Notes: generated by a model from the letters alone, not told the origin. A stretch of 64,000 nucleotides of DNA from Herbidospora solisilvae (GCF_009901565.1 NZ_WXEW01000001.1:1-64000), one strand, 5' to 3'; counted from the first letter of the stretch, positions 8,914-18,552 are shown. A program made the numbers and translations.

Positions 8914-9008
8914 CGTTACACCCGCGCCGTGTCGGCGTCGCCGCAGCTCACATCTGTAACGAAACCCGTGTACGCGCCTATGTAACGCTGTCGGATGTTC
9001 GCGTTACA
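8914..9008. promoter_or_regulatory. Candidate res/operator region of the resolvase
   Basis: Four copies of the heptamer CGTTACA/TGTAACG occur at 8914-8920, 8955-8961, 8981-8987 and 9002-9008. The last two are inverted and span exactly 28 bp, the length of a Tn3/gamma-delta res subsite, ending 9 bp before the resolvase start. Resolvases of this type usually bind sites just upstream of their own gene and repress it. Confidence 0.6.
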
Positions 9009-9017
9009 GTGGCGGGT

Positions 9018-9611
9018 GTGAGGATCGGTTATGGACGGGTCTCGACCCGGGATCAGAACCCCGACGCCCAGCGCGACGCCCTGATCGCGGCCGGCTGCCA
9101 GCAGGTGTTCGTTGACAAGGCCTCGGGCAAGCTGGCCCGCCGGCCCGAGCTGGACAAGGCGCTGCTGTCGGCCAGCCGGCCCGGCGACCAGCTGGTGGTG
9201 ACGAAGCTGGACCGGCTCGGCCGGTCGCTGGAACACCTGATCGCCTTGTCCAAGGACCTGCAGGAGCATCAGGTCGATCTGGTCGTGCTCGACCAGGGCA
9301 TCGACACCTCCACCGCGCTGGGGCGGATGTTCTTCCAGATCCTCGGCTCGATCGCCGAGTTCGAGCACGCGTTGATGTCGGAACGGACGATGGACGGCCT
9401 GGCCGCGGCCCGCGCCCGCGGCCGCACCGGCGGGCAGAAGCCCAAGCTCGGGCCCCGGCAGGTGAGCCTGGCCCGGGCGATGTATGAGGAGACCGGGGAC
9501 GACGGGCGGCGCCGGTACACCGTCGCGCAGATCGCGGCCGAGTTCGGCGTCACCCGCCCGACGATCTACCGCCACCTCAGCAAACCCACCCCCGGACCAC
9601 CGGCCGCATAA
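9018..9611 (+). CDS. Serine recombinase, Tn3-type resolvase
   Basis: 197 residues from GTG 9018 ([18 protein letters not shown]). The nucleophile is Ser9 in the conserved YxRVST motif; other family blocks follow ([52 protein letters not shown]). A C-terminal helix-turn-helix ([21 protein letters not shown]) binds the crossover site. The length is normal for small resolvases. The frame is open upstream to 8487 but that part is shadow coding. It cuts and rejoins DNA via a phosphoserine intermediate, normally resolving transposon cointegrates. A Tn3 transposase scrap at 9805 supports origin from a decayed Tn3-type element. Confidence 0.95.
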   Translation: MRIGYGRVSTRDQNPDAQRDALIAAGCQQVFVDKASGKLARRPELDKALLSASRPGDQLVVTKLDRLGRSLEHLIALSKDLQEHQVDLVVLDQGIDTSTALGRMFFQILGSIAEFEHALMSERTMDGLAAARARGRTGGQKPKLGPRQVSLARAMYEETGDDGRRRYTVAQIAAEFGVTRPTIYRHLSKPTPGPPAA

Positions 9612-9683
9612 CCGCGGTCCATCCCAGACGCGGCGGTGGCGGCCCCGTTCATGTACTACGACGGCAATCGCATCCGTCGCTTG

Positions 9684-9711
9684 TGTTTCATAGGTGTTTG
9701 CCTATGAACAC
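9684..9711. repeat. 28-bp repeat family copy
   Basis: Left arm TGTTTCATAGG, centre TGTTTG, right arm CCTATGAACAC (last two bases swapped relative to a perfect inverse). Lies between the resolvase and the Tn3 remnant. Confidence 0.7.
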
Positions 9712-9804
9712 AGCCCCCATGCCACTGCGTTAAGGGGTCGCCGTAGAACTCGCCGAAAGACAGCCAATAAGCTCCTGAGCTGAGGATCTTCGTGCTCTGG
9801 CAGG

Positions 9805-9924
9805 AAGTGGCCGGGTGGCGACCGGACGGATCATCTTCGGCTGGTGGTACGGAGTCTGGGCTGGCGTGCGCCGACCACGCTGGAGCTGACGGAACTGGAC
9901 GAGTTCCTGCTGGTCATAGCTCAG
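9805..9924 (+). pseudogene. Tn3-family transposase N-terminal remnant
   Basis: A forward frame encodes GDRTDHLRLVVRSLGWRAPT followed by TLELTELDEFLL. This resembles the N-terminal region (DUF4158-type) of actinobacterial Tn3 transposases, whose continuation is missing. It lies 200 bp downstream of the resolvase in the same direction, as in a Tn3 element, and abuts the 3' end of the WD40 gene, marking a deletion junction. Confidence 0.55.
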
Positions 9925-9953
9925 GTGCGAGGGCGGGCGAGGACAGTCCGGCT

Positions 9954-12900
9954 TTACCGGGAGGCCGGGCAAGTGGGCTGGTACGGCGCTTCGCGGATGT
10001 ACTGCCGCCATTCCTCCGGTGTGAATCCACGGCCTGCGATAGCGCACACAGCACCAAGAAGATCACGCGGAAGCGCGACATCCCAGATCCGCACCGTCCC
10101 GTCGTAGCTGCCGCTGGCCAGGCGCGTCCCGTCCGGGGAGAACGCCACCGAGGAAACCCAGCCGGTGTGGCCGGTCAGGGGCTTGCCGATCGGGGCACCG
10201 GTGCGCGCATCCCAGATCCGCACCGTCCCGTCGTAGCTGCCGCTGGCCAGCCGCGTCCCGTCCGGGGAGAACGCCACCGAGGAAACCCAGCCGGTGTGGC
10301 CGGTCAGGGGCTTGCCGATCGGGGCACCGGTGCGCGCATCCCAGATCCGCACCGTCCCGTCGCCGCCGCCGCTGGCCAGCCGCGTCCCGTCCGGGGAGAA
10401 CGCCACCGAGGAAACCCAGCCGGTGTGGCCGGTCAGAGGCTTGCCGATCGGGGCACCGGTGCGCGCATCCCAGATCCGCACCGTCCCGTCGCCGCCGCCG
10501 CTGGCCAGCCGCGTCCCGTCCGGGGAGAACGCCACCGAGGACACCCTGCCGGTGTGGCCGGTCAGAATGGCGCGTTGGGGTCGGCTGAGCAAGGAGATCA
10601 TGCTCGCCGAGGCTTCGTCGGTGTTGTAGATCGCCCAGGCGGCGGCGGCCAGTCGTGCCGAGACCGCAGGGTCATCGGCGACGGATTGGCTGTCGCTGTA
10701 GGCGGCGGCCTGCCGGGACAGGAACTGGGCGTTCTGGCCGAGTACCAACGTGCGTTGCTGGTCGGCGTCGCGGCCGAAGCGGACCGCGGTGACCGCGGTG
10801 ATGACCGCGATCAGCAGCAGCACGGCCAGCACCCCGGCCGCTGCTTGCCAGCGGCGCCGGGTCCGGGTCGCGGCGCGGCCGCTGACGGTCAGGAAGGCTT
10901 GGACAGCATCGGATGCACTCAGAGCGGGGTAGCGGCTGGGATCGGCTCGCCAGCGTGCGGTCGCGCTCCGCGCGTCCTCCAGGCGAGACCCCCGGTACAG
11001 GAAGGAGGGATCGTGGCCGCGCCGATCCCACTCGGCGGCGTCCTGGTGGATCTGGCCGTGCATGATCCGGTCCGCCTGATCCTCGGCAAGCCAGGTCCGC
11101 AGCCGCGGCCAGGCGGTCAGGAGCACGTCATGGGCGAGTTCGACCGTCCCCACCGTCCCGGCCGGACCGGCCGCCGGGAAACCGTCCGCTGGCCTCGGCG
11201 ACCTTGCCGTCGGGCCGGGCGAGCTGGTCCCCGGGTGAGAGTCCGGCTCGTCCGCTCCCGACCGCGCCCCCGATGCCGATTCCACTGCTGGTCCTGGTGC
11301 TGGTCTCGGTGCTGATCCCGGTGCTGATCCCGGTGCGGGGTCTGACGCCGGTTCCGATGACGGATCGGTGGCGCCGGCCGATGACATGACGGTCATGAGA
11401 CGGGCGCGGGTGAAGGCCTCCACAACCTGGCGGACCTGACGGACCTCAACGTCCTGACGGTCCCGGGGGTTGTGGTCGCCGTTGGCCGATGGGCCCAGCC
11501 CAGTCAGTTCGGTCAGTGAGGCGCGCCGCCGGCTGATCTGCCCGCCGGTCCCGGTGATCGTCAAGGACAGCAGGACCCGCTGGGCGATCTGCCGCTGCGG
11601 GGGATCCAGGCGGGTGTAGGTGTCCTCGGCGGTGTCGGTAACGGCCGAGGCGACCCCGCCCGCGAGATCGTAGGCGGCGTGGGTCAGCCGGTTGCCTTCG
11701 CGTTTGTCCCAGGTGCGGGCCATGGCCATCGACAGCAGCGGCAACGCGCCCACCGCCGCCGATCCGCCGGGCCGGCCTGGTTCGATGGCCGCGGCGTGCA
11801 GGTGGCTGACCAGGTCATCGACGATGTGCTCGGCCAGGCCGTCCTCCACCCGCAGCCCGGCGGCGGCGGCCGGTCCGGTGATGGCACGGCGCAACTCCTG
11901 CTCACTCATCGGGCCCAGCACGAACGCCCGCTCCTCCAGCGCGCGAGCCAGGACCGGGTAGGCGGCACAGCGGTCGACGAAATCGCCGCGGACCGCCAGC
12001 ACCACAGTCGCCGCCGCAGGCCCGTCCACGCCTGCGCGCCATCCTCGCCCGCCCTGGCCGTCACCACCTTCATCTTGTGATCCCTCACCCGAGTCGGTGG
12101 GGGGTTGGGGGCGGGCGGTCAGCGCCTGCAGCGCGACCAGGAACCTCTCAGTCTCGGCGAGCTCCCCGGGCCGGTCGCTGGGGGGCGTGGCGGAGGCCAG
12201 GGTGAACAGTTCCTCGAACTGGTCGACGACCACGATCAGCCGCTGCACGCCCTCCCAAGCACTCCCGCCGCCCGAGGACTCCCGCCCGCCCGAGGACTCC
12301 CGCCGGCCCGAGGACTCCCGCCCGCCCGAGGACTCACGCCCGCCCCGTTGCCGGGGGTGCGCCGGATCCGCTCGGCGGCCAGGACCTGCTGGGCCCGCCG
12401 GACCACGGCCTGGGCGGGGTCGGTGCGCAGCTCGGCCAGCACCTGGTCGGGGTCGGCGCCGCACCGCACCGCCAGCTGCACCGCCAGCTCCTGCAACGGC
12501 CGGACGCCCGGGGTGAAAGTGATGTGCAGCCAGCCGGCTGTGCCGAAGGCCGCGGCCGGCGAACCGGGCGCCGTCGCGTGCAGCTGGGGCAGCAGCCCGG
12601 CATGCAGCAGGGAGGACTTCCCCGCGCCGGAAGCGCCGGTGAGGATGATCGGACCGCCGCCGGTGTGGGCGGCCACCATGCTCACCAGCCGGGCGGTGGC
12701 CTGGCCCCGGCCGTAGAAGACCGTCGCCTGGGCGGGCCCGAATGGGGCCAGCCCCTGATACGGGCAACGCCCCGCCCAGACAGCCGACGGCTTCGCCGGG
12801 TCCATCCCGCCGGGGCCCGCCGTCGTGGCCGCGTCGGGCAGGCGGACGGCCAGCTCGGCCATCTGCTCGTGGAACTCCAGGAGCAGCGCGATCATCCACT

Positions 12901-13693
12901 GCTGCTGGGAGCGGTCGAACCGGTGCTCGGCCTCCTGCCGCGACAGGCTCCGCTGAATCTGCACCACCGCGCCGTCCAGGCCCCTCAGCAACGGACCGAA
13001 CCCGGCTACCTGCCCGCCCAGACCGGCGAAGCCGTCCATCAGCTCCCGCAACAGTTGTTCCTGGCCGCTGGCGACCGCCTCGCCGACCACGACAGCGGTC
13101 GCGTCGACCCGCTCCAGCACCAGCGCCAGCGTCCCGGCCAGCGCCTCAGCCTGCTGGTCCTGGGCCGCCAGTACCTGCTCGATCCGGGCGGCGATCTCCT
13201 CCCGTACCAGCTCCGCGAACACCGCCGCATCATCGGCCTCCGCCACGCCGACCGCATCGGCGCCATCCTCAGCGCCGTCCCCAGCGCCGTCCTCAGTGTC
13301 CGGATCGGGCGTCCGCCTGGCGGATCTCGCGCGGGTGCGGGCGCGGGCGGAGTCCAGGGACTCGCTGATGAGGGTGGCCAGCACGTTGGCCCCGACCGAG
13401 CCCACCACATTCAACCCGGCCGCCACCGCCAGCAGGCCCGGCTCGGCCAGCGCGATCGGGACCAGCGCGCTGGCACACAGACCGGCCAGCATCGCCCGCG
13501 GGCTGGCCCAGGCGACACCCCGCACGGAAAAGGCAGCGGCCTGCCGATAGGTCCAGCGCCGCGCGCCGTCCTGGGCGGCGCTGATCGACCCGTCCGCGCC
13601 CACACCGGGTTCCCCGCCGGATTCCCCACCGTCATGTGGCGGCGGCGACGGCTGGACCTCCTCCGGTCCGCTCACCTGCGACTCCCCGACCAT
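9954..13693 (-). CDS. nSTAND1-type NTPase with WD40 repeats; frameshifted
   Basis: Read from 13693, the first frame gives two hydrophobic segments (about 50-95), a coiled-coil-like Glu/Ala region, then CPYQGLAPFGPAQATVFYGR and the P-loop GASGAGKSS typical of nSTAND1 proteins. Near 12345-12360 the frame shifts; the second frame continues with VVVDQFEELFTLA (Walker B), AVRGDFVDRC, a membrane segment (VLAVLLLIAVITAVTAV) and four WD40 repeats of 43 residues (GHTGWVSSVAFSPDGTRLAS), ending TPEEWRQYIREAPYQPTC, a normal family ending. The shift lies beside four 18-bp repeats encoding GRESSG. The total length, 3740 bp, is not a multiple of three. A sequencing error, a real mutation or slippage are all possible. 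Upstream gene is none; transcription starts near the gap at 13.7-14.2 kb. Confidence 0.8.
12268..12345. repeat. 18-bp tandem repeat in STAND linker
   Basis: Four copies of an 18-bp unit containing GAGGACTC, encoding (GRESSG)n in the downstream frame and (SPRAGG)n in the upstream frame. A candidate site of length variation between the P-loop and Walker B parts. Confidence 0.7.
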
Positions 13694-13900
13694 CTGGCTA
13701 CCACGGCATCCACAATCCCGCGCCCAACCCGCGCGATCGGCTGAAGTGCCAGGAGCACATCTACGGGCTTATCGGTCTCAGAACGGCGATCGCTACGACC
13801 TGTACCCGGGTGGTCTCGCAGGAGTCACTCATCACGCCCGCTGGGAACGCGGAAAAGAGGGTGGGTGGTCGCCTGCCGCAAGGGGAGTGTGAGGTCAGCC

Positions 13901-14146
13901 CTATGGCCAGCCACTGCTCACGCGACCGGACTGCATGAGGAGTCTGCCCTGGTCGGACGTGGAGAGATTCCGCTGATGGTCCCGTAGATCATCGGTAACG
14001 CCGGATGCGCCCAGCTGGAAAGCGCTCAGCGGGGCGATCCGGACGACCTCGCCGGTGTGCGGGGCGGGGACCACCTGCTCGCACCCGATGTAGACGATGC
14101 GTGGCTGATGCCCCTGGGTGTCGTGGTGGTCGACATCGATGACGGT
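13901..14146 (-). pseudogene. Truncated coding remnant ending at a 28-bp repeat
   Basis: The reverse strand carries about 80 open codons with high G/C at third positions (for example RIVYIGCEQVVPAPHTGEVV then RIAPLSAFQLGASGV), ending at TAG 13901-13903. There is no start codon: the frame begins exactly where the repeat copy at 14146-14173 begins and is stopped inside it. It looks like the 3' part of a gene whose 5' part was removed at the repeat. Family not recognised. Confidence 0.45.
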
Positions 14147-14173
14147 GTTTCATAGGTGAACGCCTATGAAACA
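14146..14173. repeat. 28-bp repeat family, perfect copy
   Basis: Arms TGTTTCATAGG and CCTATGAAACA are exact inverses around centre TGAACG (11-6-11). Confidence 0.85.
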
Positions 14174-14212
14174 CTGGAGTTCGAGGCGCCACTTCCCGAC
14201 GCCTAACTCCGC

Positions 14213-14229
14213 TAGATGATAATCATCTA
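14213..14229. promoter_or_regulatory. 17-bp palindromic operator candidate
   Basis: TAGATGAT and ATCATCTA are exact inverses around one A, 43 bp before the HicB-like start. Fits autoregulation by the HTH of the next gene. Confidence 0.6.
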
Positions 14230-14271
14230 ATCGAAATAGACGAATAGTGGGCGACGGCCTAAGGTCACGAC

Positions 14272-14736
14272 ATGACCTCCTTCGAAGCGATCTTCGACGA
14301 ACCGGCAGCCCAAGACTCCGACGAGTCCGCTCACATCACGTGCACCACCTATAGGGCCACCGCAACTCGCGCGGGAAAGCAGTGGATCGTCAACGTCCAC
14401 GGACTTCCTGATGGGTATGTCGTCCGCGTCCAAGGCGCGACCTGGCGCGAAGCCGAAAGCAACACGATCACGGGCATCACCGACGCCCTGCACGTCGAAC
14501 CTCCCGCCGCCGTCATCGTCCACATGCGTCCTGACGACGATGAGATCGTGGAAGCGCTGGAGGCCGTCACCGACGCCCGCGCAGCCCGGCTCCACGCCGA
14601 ACTGGCCGAGAAAGAAGCAGTCCGCGCTGCCGCCCAGACCCTCGTGGACAAAGGATGGACCACCCGCGACGCCGGCGGTGTGCTGCGCCTGTCCGCCCAG
14701 CGCATCTCCCAGCTCGCCCCCCGCACCACCGCCTGA
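14272..14736 (+). CDS. HicB-like/HTH protein, possible antitoxin or regulator
   Basis: 154 residues. Residues ~26-95 (YRATATRAGKQWIVNVHGLP then QGATWREAESNTI) follow the HicB-type partially degraded RNase-H-like pattern: short strands, a W/A-rich helix and a terminal strand. A helical linker leads to an HTH (LVDKGWTTRDAGGVLRLSAQ). Such proteins are antitoxins or regulators. No HicA-like toxin is adjacent; the next gene is an NLR. A 17-bp palindrome precedes it. Confidence 0.65.
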   Translation: MTSFEAIFDEPAAQDSDESAHITCTTYRATATRAGKQWIVNVHGLPDGYVVRVQGATWREAESNTITGITDALHVEPPAAVIVHMRPDDDEIVEALEAVTDARAARLHAELAEKEAVRAAAQTLVDKGWTTRDAGGVLRLSAQRISQLAPRTTA

Positions 14737-14782
14737 CACGCCAGGCGGGAGCGGGCCAACCATCAGCCCAGCCGGGCCTGGT

Positions 14783-14858
14783 GATCGGTGCGGGATCGAG
14801 ATCGTCGGGTTGGCGCGTTCGGCTGGGCCGGGTGCGGGTTTGTGGTGATGATGACGCT
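14783..14858 (+). promoter_or_regulatory. Conserved NLR leader, copy 1
   Basis: Shared block (GGGATCGAGATCGTCGGGTT ... ) ending in GTTTGTGG then GATGATGACGCTATGG at the start codon. GATGAT at -12 to -7 fits an actinobacterial -10 of a leaderless transcript; there is no ribosome site. Confidence 0.65.
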
Positions 14859-17156
14859 ATGGAAGGAATCGGTTCCGGTGAGCCGAAGGCCGGGCAGTCG
14901 GCCGTCTCCAGCCGGATCCACGGCGATCTCACCCAGATCGGGAACGTGACCGGTGACGTCGTCATCAACAACCATCCGCCTGCCTCGGTGGCGGAGCAGA
15001 TCGTCGAGGGGGACATCCCGCAACAGCCGCGTGCTTTCCAGGAACGCGCCGATCTGCTGGCGCGGTTGCATGAACGGGTCCGGGGGCGGGGCGCCGCGGT
15101 GATCGATGCGGTCACCGGCACTCCGGGGGTGGGCAAGAGCCTGCTGGCCGCTTCCTACGCGTGGGCGTGTCAGCAGGCCGGGTGGCCGGTCATCGCCTGG
15201 ATCGCCGCCGAGAGCGAAGAGCAGATCATCACCGGCTTGGCGGGACTGACTCGGCGGCTGGGCCTGTTCGCCGCTGATGATGAGGCGTATGCCGCTGCGG
15301 CGAAAGCGCGGGATTGGCTGGCGGCCACCCGGCAGGCGGCGTTGGTGGTGTTCGACAACGCCGCCGATGTGGAGCAGGTGCGGCGGTGGTGCCCGGCCAC
15401 CGGATCGGCCCGGATTCTGATCACCACCCGCAACCGTGCCTTCCACGCCCTGTATGAGGGCGTTGACGTCGGCGTTTTCACTCCCGGCCAGGCCACGACG
15501 TTCCTGCACCACCGCACCGGCCATACCGGCCCAGGCGCCGAGGAGGTCGCCGCCGAGTTGGGGTGGCTGCCGCTGGCGGTCGGGCAAGCCGGCGCCTACA
15601 TCGCCCGCCGCCGCCTGACCTACCCCGCCTACCTGGCCCTGCTGCGCGGCTTCCCGCTGGCTGAGTACCTGCCGCAATCCGTCGGCGGCTACCCCCATGG
15701 GGGCGCGCAGGCGATCCTGCTGTCCATTACCCAGGCCGAACAGAGCATCCCCGGCGCGCGGGACATGCTCGAGCTGCTGGCGGTGCTGGCCGAGGCGGGC
15801 GTTCCCCGGGCGGTTCTGTACGGCAGCACCAACCCTGACGACCTCGACCAAGCCGCTGTCGCAGAGGTCGACCGGGTGCTGGCCGATCTGGCCGACACCT
15901 CGCTGGTCAGCTTCAGCGAGGACGGGACCACGGTGCTGATGCACCGGTTGACCAGCCGGGTGCTGCGCGAACGCGCCCACCACACCACCGCAGCCGACGA
16001 CGGCGACGGCAGTGAAGGCGGCAGGGGTGGCCAAAGCCGTTTGACCCAGGCGCTCGACAACGCCATCGACCTGTTGCACCGCTTCAACACGCATATCCCC
16101 GGCGGTGCCGCCACGTGGGCCGCGCGTGCCGCGGTCGAGATGCTCCTCGAGCAGACCGCCGCCCTCTACGCCCTGACCGCAACTCTTGGCGAATTGCCTG
16201 AACGCCTGCTTTTCTTACGCGCCCGGTGCGCGGACTACCTCGAGGACCTGGCCGATCTGGCACGCGCCATCCCGTTGTACGAGCAGACCCTGGCCGACCA
16301 GCAGCGGGTGCTGGGCGGCGACCATCCCGACACCCTGACCTCCCGCAACAACCTCGCCTACACCTACCAGGAGGCGGGGGATCTGGGCCGGGCCATCCCG
16401 CTGTTCGAGCAGACCCTGGCCGACCGGGTGCGAGGGCTGGGTGGCGACCATCCCGACACCTTGACCTCCCGCAACAACCTCGCCCGCGCCTATCAGGAGG
16501 CGGGGGATCTGGGCCGGGCCATCCCGCTGTTCGAGCAGAACCTGGCCGACAGTGAGCGGGTGATGGGCGGCGACCACCCCACCACCCTGTCCTCCCGCAA
16601 CAACCTCGCCAGCGCCTATCAGGCGGCGCGGGATCTGGGCCGGGCCCTCCCACTGCACGAACAGAACCTGGCCGACCGGGTGAGAGTGCTGGGCGGCGAC
16701 CACCCCGACACCTTGCAATCCCGCAACAACCTCGCCTACGCCTACCACGATGCGGGGGATCTGGGCCGGGCACTCCCGCTGTTTGAACAAAATCTGGCCG
16801 ACAGTGAGCGGGTGCTGGGCGGCGACCATCCCCACACCCTGACCTCGCGTCACAACCTCGCCCACGCCCACCAGGTTGCGGGGGATCTGGGCCGGGCCAT
16901 CCCGCTGTTCGAGCAGACGCTGGCCGATCGGGTGCGGGTGCTGGGCGTCGACCACCCCGACACCCTGACCTACCGCAACAACCTCGCCCGCGCCTATCAG
17001 GAGGCGGGGGATCTGGGCCGTGCCCTCCCGCTGTACGAGCAGACCGTGGCCGACTGCGAACGCGTCCTAGGAGCCGAGCATCCTACGACAAGGGCAGTGC
17101 GCGGCAACGTATTGGCCGCCCGCCAACAGGCCAATGCCGAACCCGCGAGCGATTGA
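14859..17156 (+). CDS. NB-ARC/TPR STAND NTPase (NLR-like)
   Basis: 765 residues from ATG 14859. An amyloid-like segment at 18-37 (SRIHGDLTQIGNVTGDVVIN) precedes the NTPase: P-loop GTPGVGKS 87-94, Walker B LVVFDN, sensor ILITTRN, LPLAVGQ and MHRLTSRVL. A short acidic linker is followed by about seven 42-residue TPRs. The N-terminal 100 residues are nearly identical to those of 18686-21487, a recent duplication. No small partner gene adjoins it; its motif resembles the QIG type of the 2608 and 3703 products. The in-frame extension upstream is conserved leader DNA and is not included. Confidence 0.9.
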   Translation: MEGIGSGEPKAGQSAVSSRIHGDLTQIGNVTGDVVINNHPPASVAEQIVEGDIPQQPRAFQERADLLARLHERVRGRGAAVIDAVTGTPGVGKSLLAASYAWACQQAGWPVIAWIAAESEEQIITGLAGLTRRLGLFAADDEAYAAAAKARDWLAATRQAALVVFDNAADVEQVRRWCPATGSARILITTRNRAFHALYEGVDVGVFTPGQATTFLHHRTGHTGPGAEEVAAELGWLPLAVGQAGAYIARRRLTYPAYLALLRGFPLAEYLPQSVGGYPHGGAQAILLSITQAEQSIPGARDMLELLAVLAEAGVPRAVLYGSTNPDDLDQAAVAEVDRVLADLADTSLVSFSEDGTTVLMHRLTSRVLRERAHHTTAADDGDGSEGGRGGQSRLTQALDNAIDLLHRFNTHIPGGAATWAARAAVEMLLEQTAALYALTATLGELPERLLFLRARCADYLEDLADLARAIPLYEQTLADQQRVLGGDHPDTLTSRNNLAYTYQEAGDLGRAIPLFEQTLADRVRGLGGDHPDTLTSRNNLARAYQEAGDLGRAIPLFEQNLADSERVMGGDHPTTLSSRNNLASAYQAARDLGRALPLHEQNLADRVRVLGGDHPDTLQSRNNLAYAYHDAGDLGRALPLFEQNLADSERVLGGDHPHTLTSRHNLAHAHQVAGDLGRAIPLFEQTLADRVRVLGVDHPDTLTYRNNLARAYQEAGDLGRALPLYEQTVADCERVLGAEHPTTRAVRGNVLAARQQANAEPASD

Positions 17157-17177
17157 ACACGGCGCGGCCAATCGCCG

Positions 17178-17205
17178 TGTTGCATAGGCGACCGTCTATG
17201 TAACA
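17178..17205. repeat. 28-bp repeat family copy
   Basis: TGTTGCATAGG, centre CGACCG, TCTATGTAACA. Lies 21 bp after the NLR stop. Confidence 0.8.
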
Positions 17206-17322
17206 CGACGGTAGGGATAGGGCGGCAGCGATGTGTTCCGGCAGTGATTACCCGCCGGTACGGTCATTTCGCAATCTAGTCCCGGTGGTCTGCGACGACG
17301 GCGAAGATCCAAAATACGTGAC

Positions 17323-18441
17323 ATGTTCACGGCGCCCAAGCGCAGATTCCTCTCGCCGGCAGTGGTCACCGCCGGCATCGCACTGGTGGTGCTGGTGGCG
17401 GTCGGCGGCGTGGGGACGCCCGAACAATCGGCGACTCCGGATCCGGCGCCGGATCCGGGTCCGGGTCCGTCGACGTTCACGCTCGTGGGCACCGACGTCG
17501 TGGTGCACGAACGGGCTGCGGACCCGATGTCCTTGGCGACCTTCTCCTTTTACAGCGACCGCTGGGACCTTCATTACCGCCCTCCCGGTATGGCCACCTT
17601 TCTCAGCGTCGCCTACTTCCGCGTCGCGCCCAACCCCGCCCACGACCAGGTTGCCAAGATCCCGTTCGTGTACGAGGGCGACAAGGTCCACTCTGTGGAG
17701 ATCACCCGGCTCTCCGACGGCGTCACCGTGACCGTGCCGACGATTCCCGCCACGCTCACTCCGATCTTTCTGGATTGGTCGCCCAGCGGCGGGAAACTCC
17801 TGTTCACGTCCATGAAGATTTCCGAAAGTGGTAAGAGGCAGGCCCAGGGCTTCGTGGTCGTCGATGTGGCGACCCGGACCGCCCAGACGGTCGAGGTGCC
17901 CGATCTGAACAGCGAGGACGCGTTCGGCTGGGCCGGCACCGACGACCAGATCGCCTTCGTCATCGGCGAAGACAAGGGCCCGACCCCCTACATCTACGAC
18001 CTGCGGGGCAAGGTCCTGCGCACCCTGCCCCACACCGGCACCGGGCTGGACGACCCTCGTGACCTCTTCTCCGCCGGAGGCCGCGCCTTCGTGGCCCGGT
18101 GTCCGGCCCACCAACTGGCCCACTGCGTCTGGGACACCGCGACGGGCACGGTGCTGCACGAGTTCGAGTCCGCCTGCGACAAGATGCTGGGCTGGTGGGA
18201 CGCCACCCACCTCTACTGCACGGCCATGCCTGTCGACGGGAAGAGCGGCGTGGTCGTCATCGACCTCACCGGCGCCACGACCCAGACGCTGATCACGGCC
18301 TCCTACGAGGAGACAGAGGATCTCTACCTGAAAGGCGCCTACCAGCCCCGGGCCGCTACGGGTCCCCGTCCGTCGCAGGGGGACGATCACCGCGATTCGC
18401 CAGACAGGCACCAGGCGAATGCCAACCTGCCCAGCGGCTGA
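17323..18441 (+). CDS. Membrane-anchored protein of unknown function, beta-propeller-like
   Basis: 372 residues. One N-terminal membrane anchor (SPAVVTAGIALVVLVAVGGV, about 11-30) and a Pro/Asp linker (PDPAPDPGPGPS) place the rest outside the membrane. The body has repeated blade-like stretches (LDWSPSGGKLLFTS, FGWAGTDDQIAFVIG, GWWDATHLYCTAM), consistent with a TolB/PD40-like propeller; this is pattern recognition only. It lies between two NLR modules, bounded on each side by 28-bp repeats, so it could be cassette cargo. The last ~25 residues (RPSQGDDHRDSPDRHQAN) are low in structure. Confidence 0.65.
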   Translation: MFTAPKRRFLSPAVVTAGIALVVLVAVGGVGTPEQSATPDPAPDPGPGPSTFTLVGTDVVVHERAADPMSLATFSFYSDRWDLHYRPPGMATFLSVAYFRVAPNPAHDQVAKIPFVYEGDKVHSVEITRLSDGVTVTVPTIPATLTPIFLDWSPSGGKLLFTSMKISESGKRQAQGFVVVDVATRTAQTVEVPDLNSEDAFGWAGTDDQIAFVIGEDKGPTPYIYDLRGKVLRTLPHTGTGLDDPRDLFSAGGRAFVARCPAHQLAHCVWDTATGTVLHEFESACDKMLGWWDATHLYCTAMPVDGKSGVVVIDLTGATTQTLITASYEETEDLYLKGAYQPRAATGPRPSQGDDHRDSPDRHQANANLPSG

Positions 18442-18461
18442 GGGTGGCGCCACAGTTGCTG

Positions 18462-18488
18462 CGTTTCATAGATGGCACTTTTGAAACA
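18462..18488. repeat. 28-bp repeat family, variant copy (first of a pair)
   Basis: CGTTTCATAGA, centre TGGCAC, TTTTGAAACA (right arm one base short). Paired with 18525-18552. Confidence 0.65.
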
Positions 18489-18524
18489 CGGTAACCGGGA
18501 TGAGACGCGGGTGAGCGATCACCC

Positions 18525-18552
18525 TGTTTCTTGAGCGAACGCCTATGAAACG
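18525..18552. repeat. 28-bp repeat family copy (second of a pair)
   Basis: TGTTTCTTGAG, centre CGAACG, CCTATGAAACG. Same variant left arm and same preceding ATCACC-like bases as the second members at 24604 and 32928. Confidence 0.75.

Noticed and set aside
9018..9611. Resolvase as the recombinase for the 28-bp repeats
   Set aside because: Its probable own sites carry TGTAACG heptamers, unlike the TTTCATAGG arms, and serine resolvases use a 2-bp central overlap, so an 11-6-11 site fits a tyrosine recombinase better. Only one half-site (CCTATGTAACG, 8977-8987) is shared.
14655..14858. In-frame upstream extensions (VCGDDDA...) of the NLR and partner genes
   Set aside because: The extension is equally explained by conserved leader DNA; start codons at its beginning differ or are absent and the ATG is invariant in all five genes.
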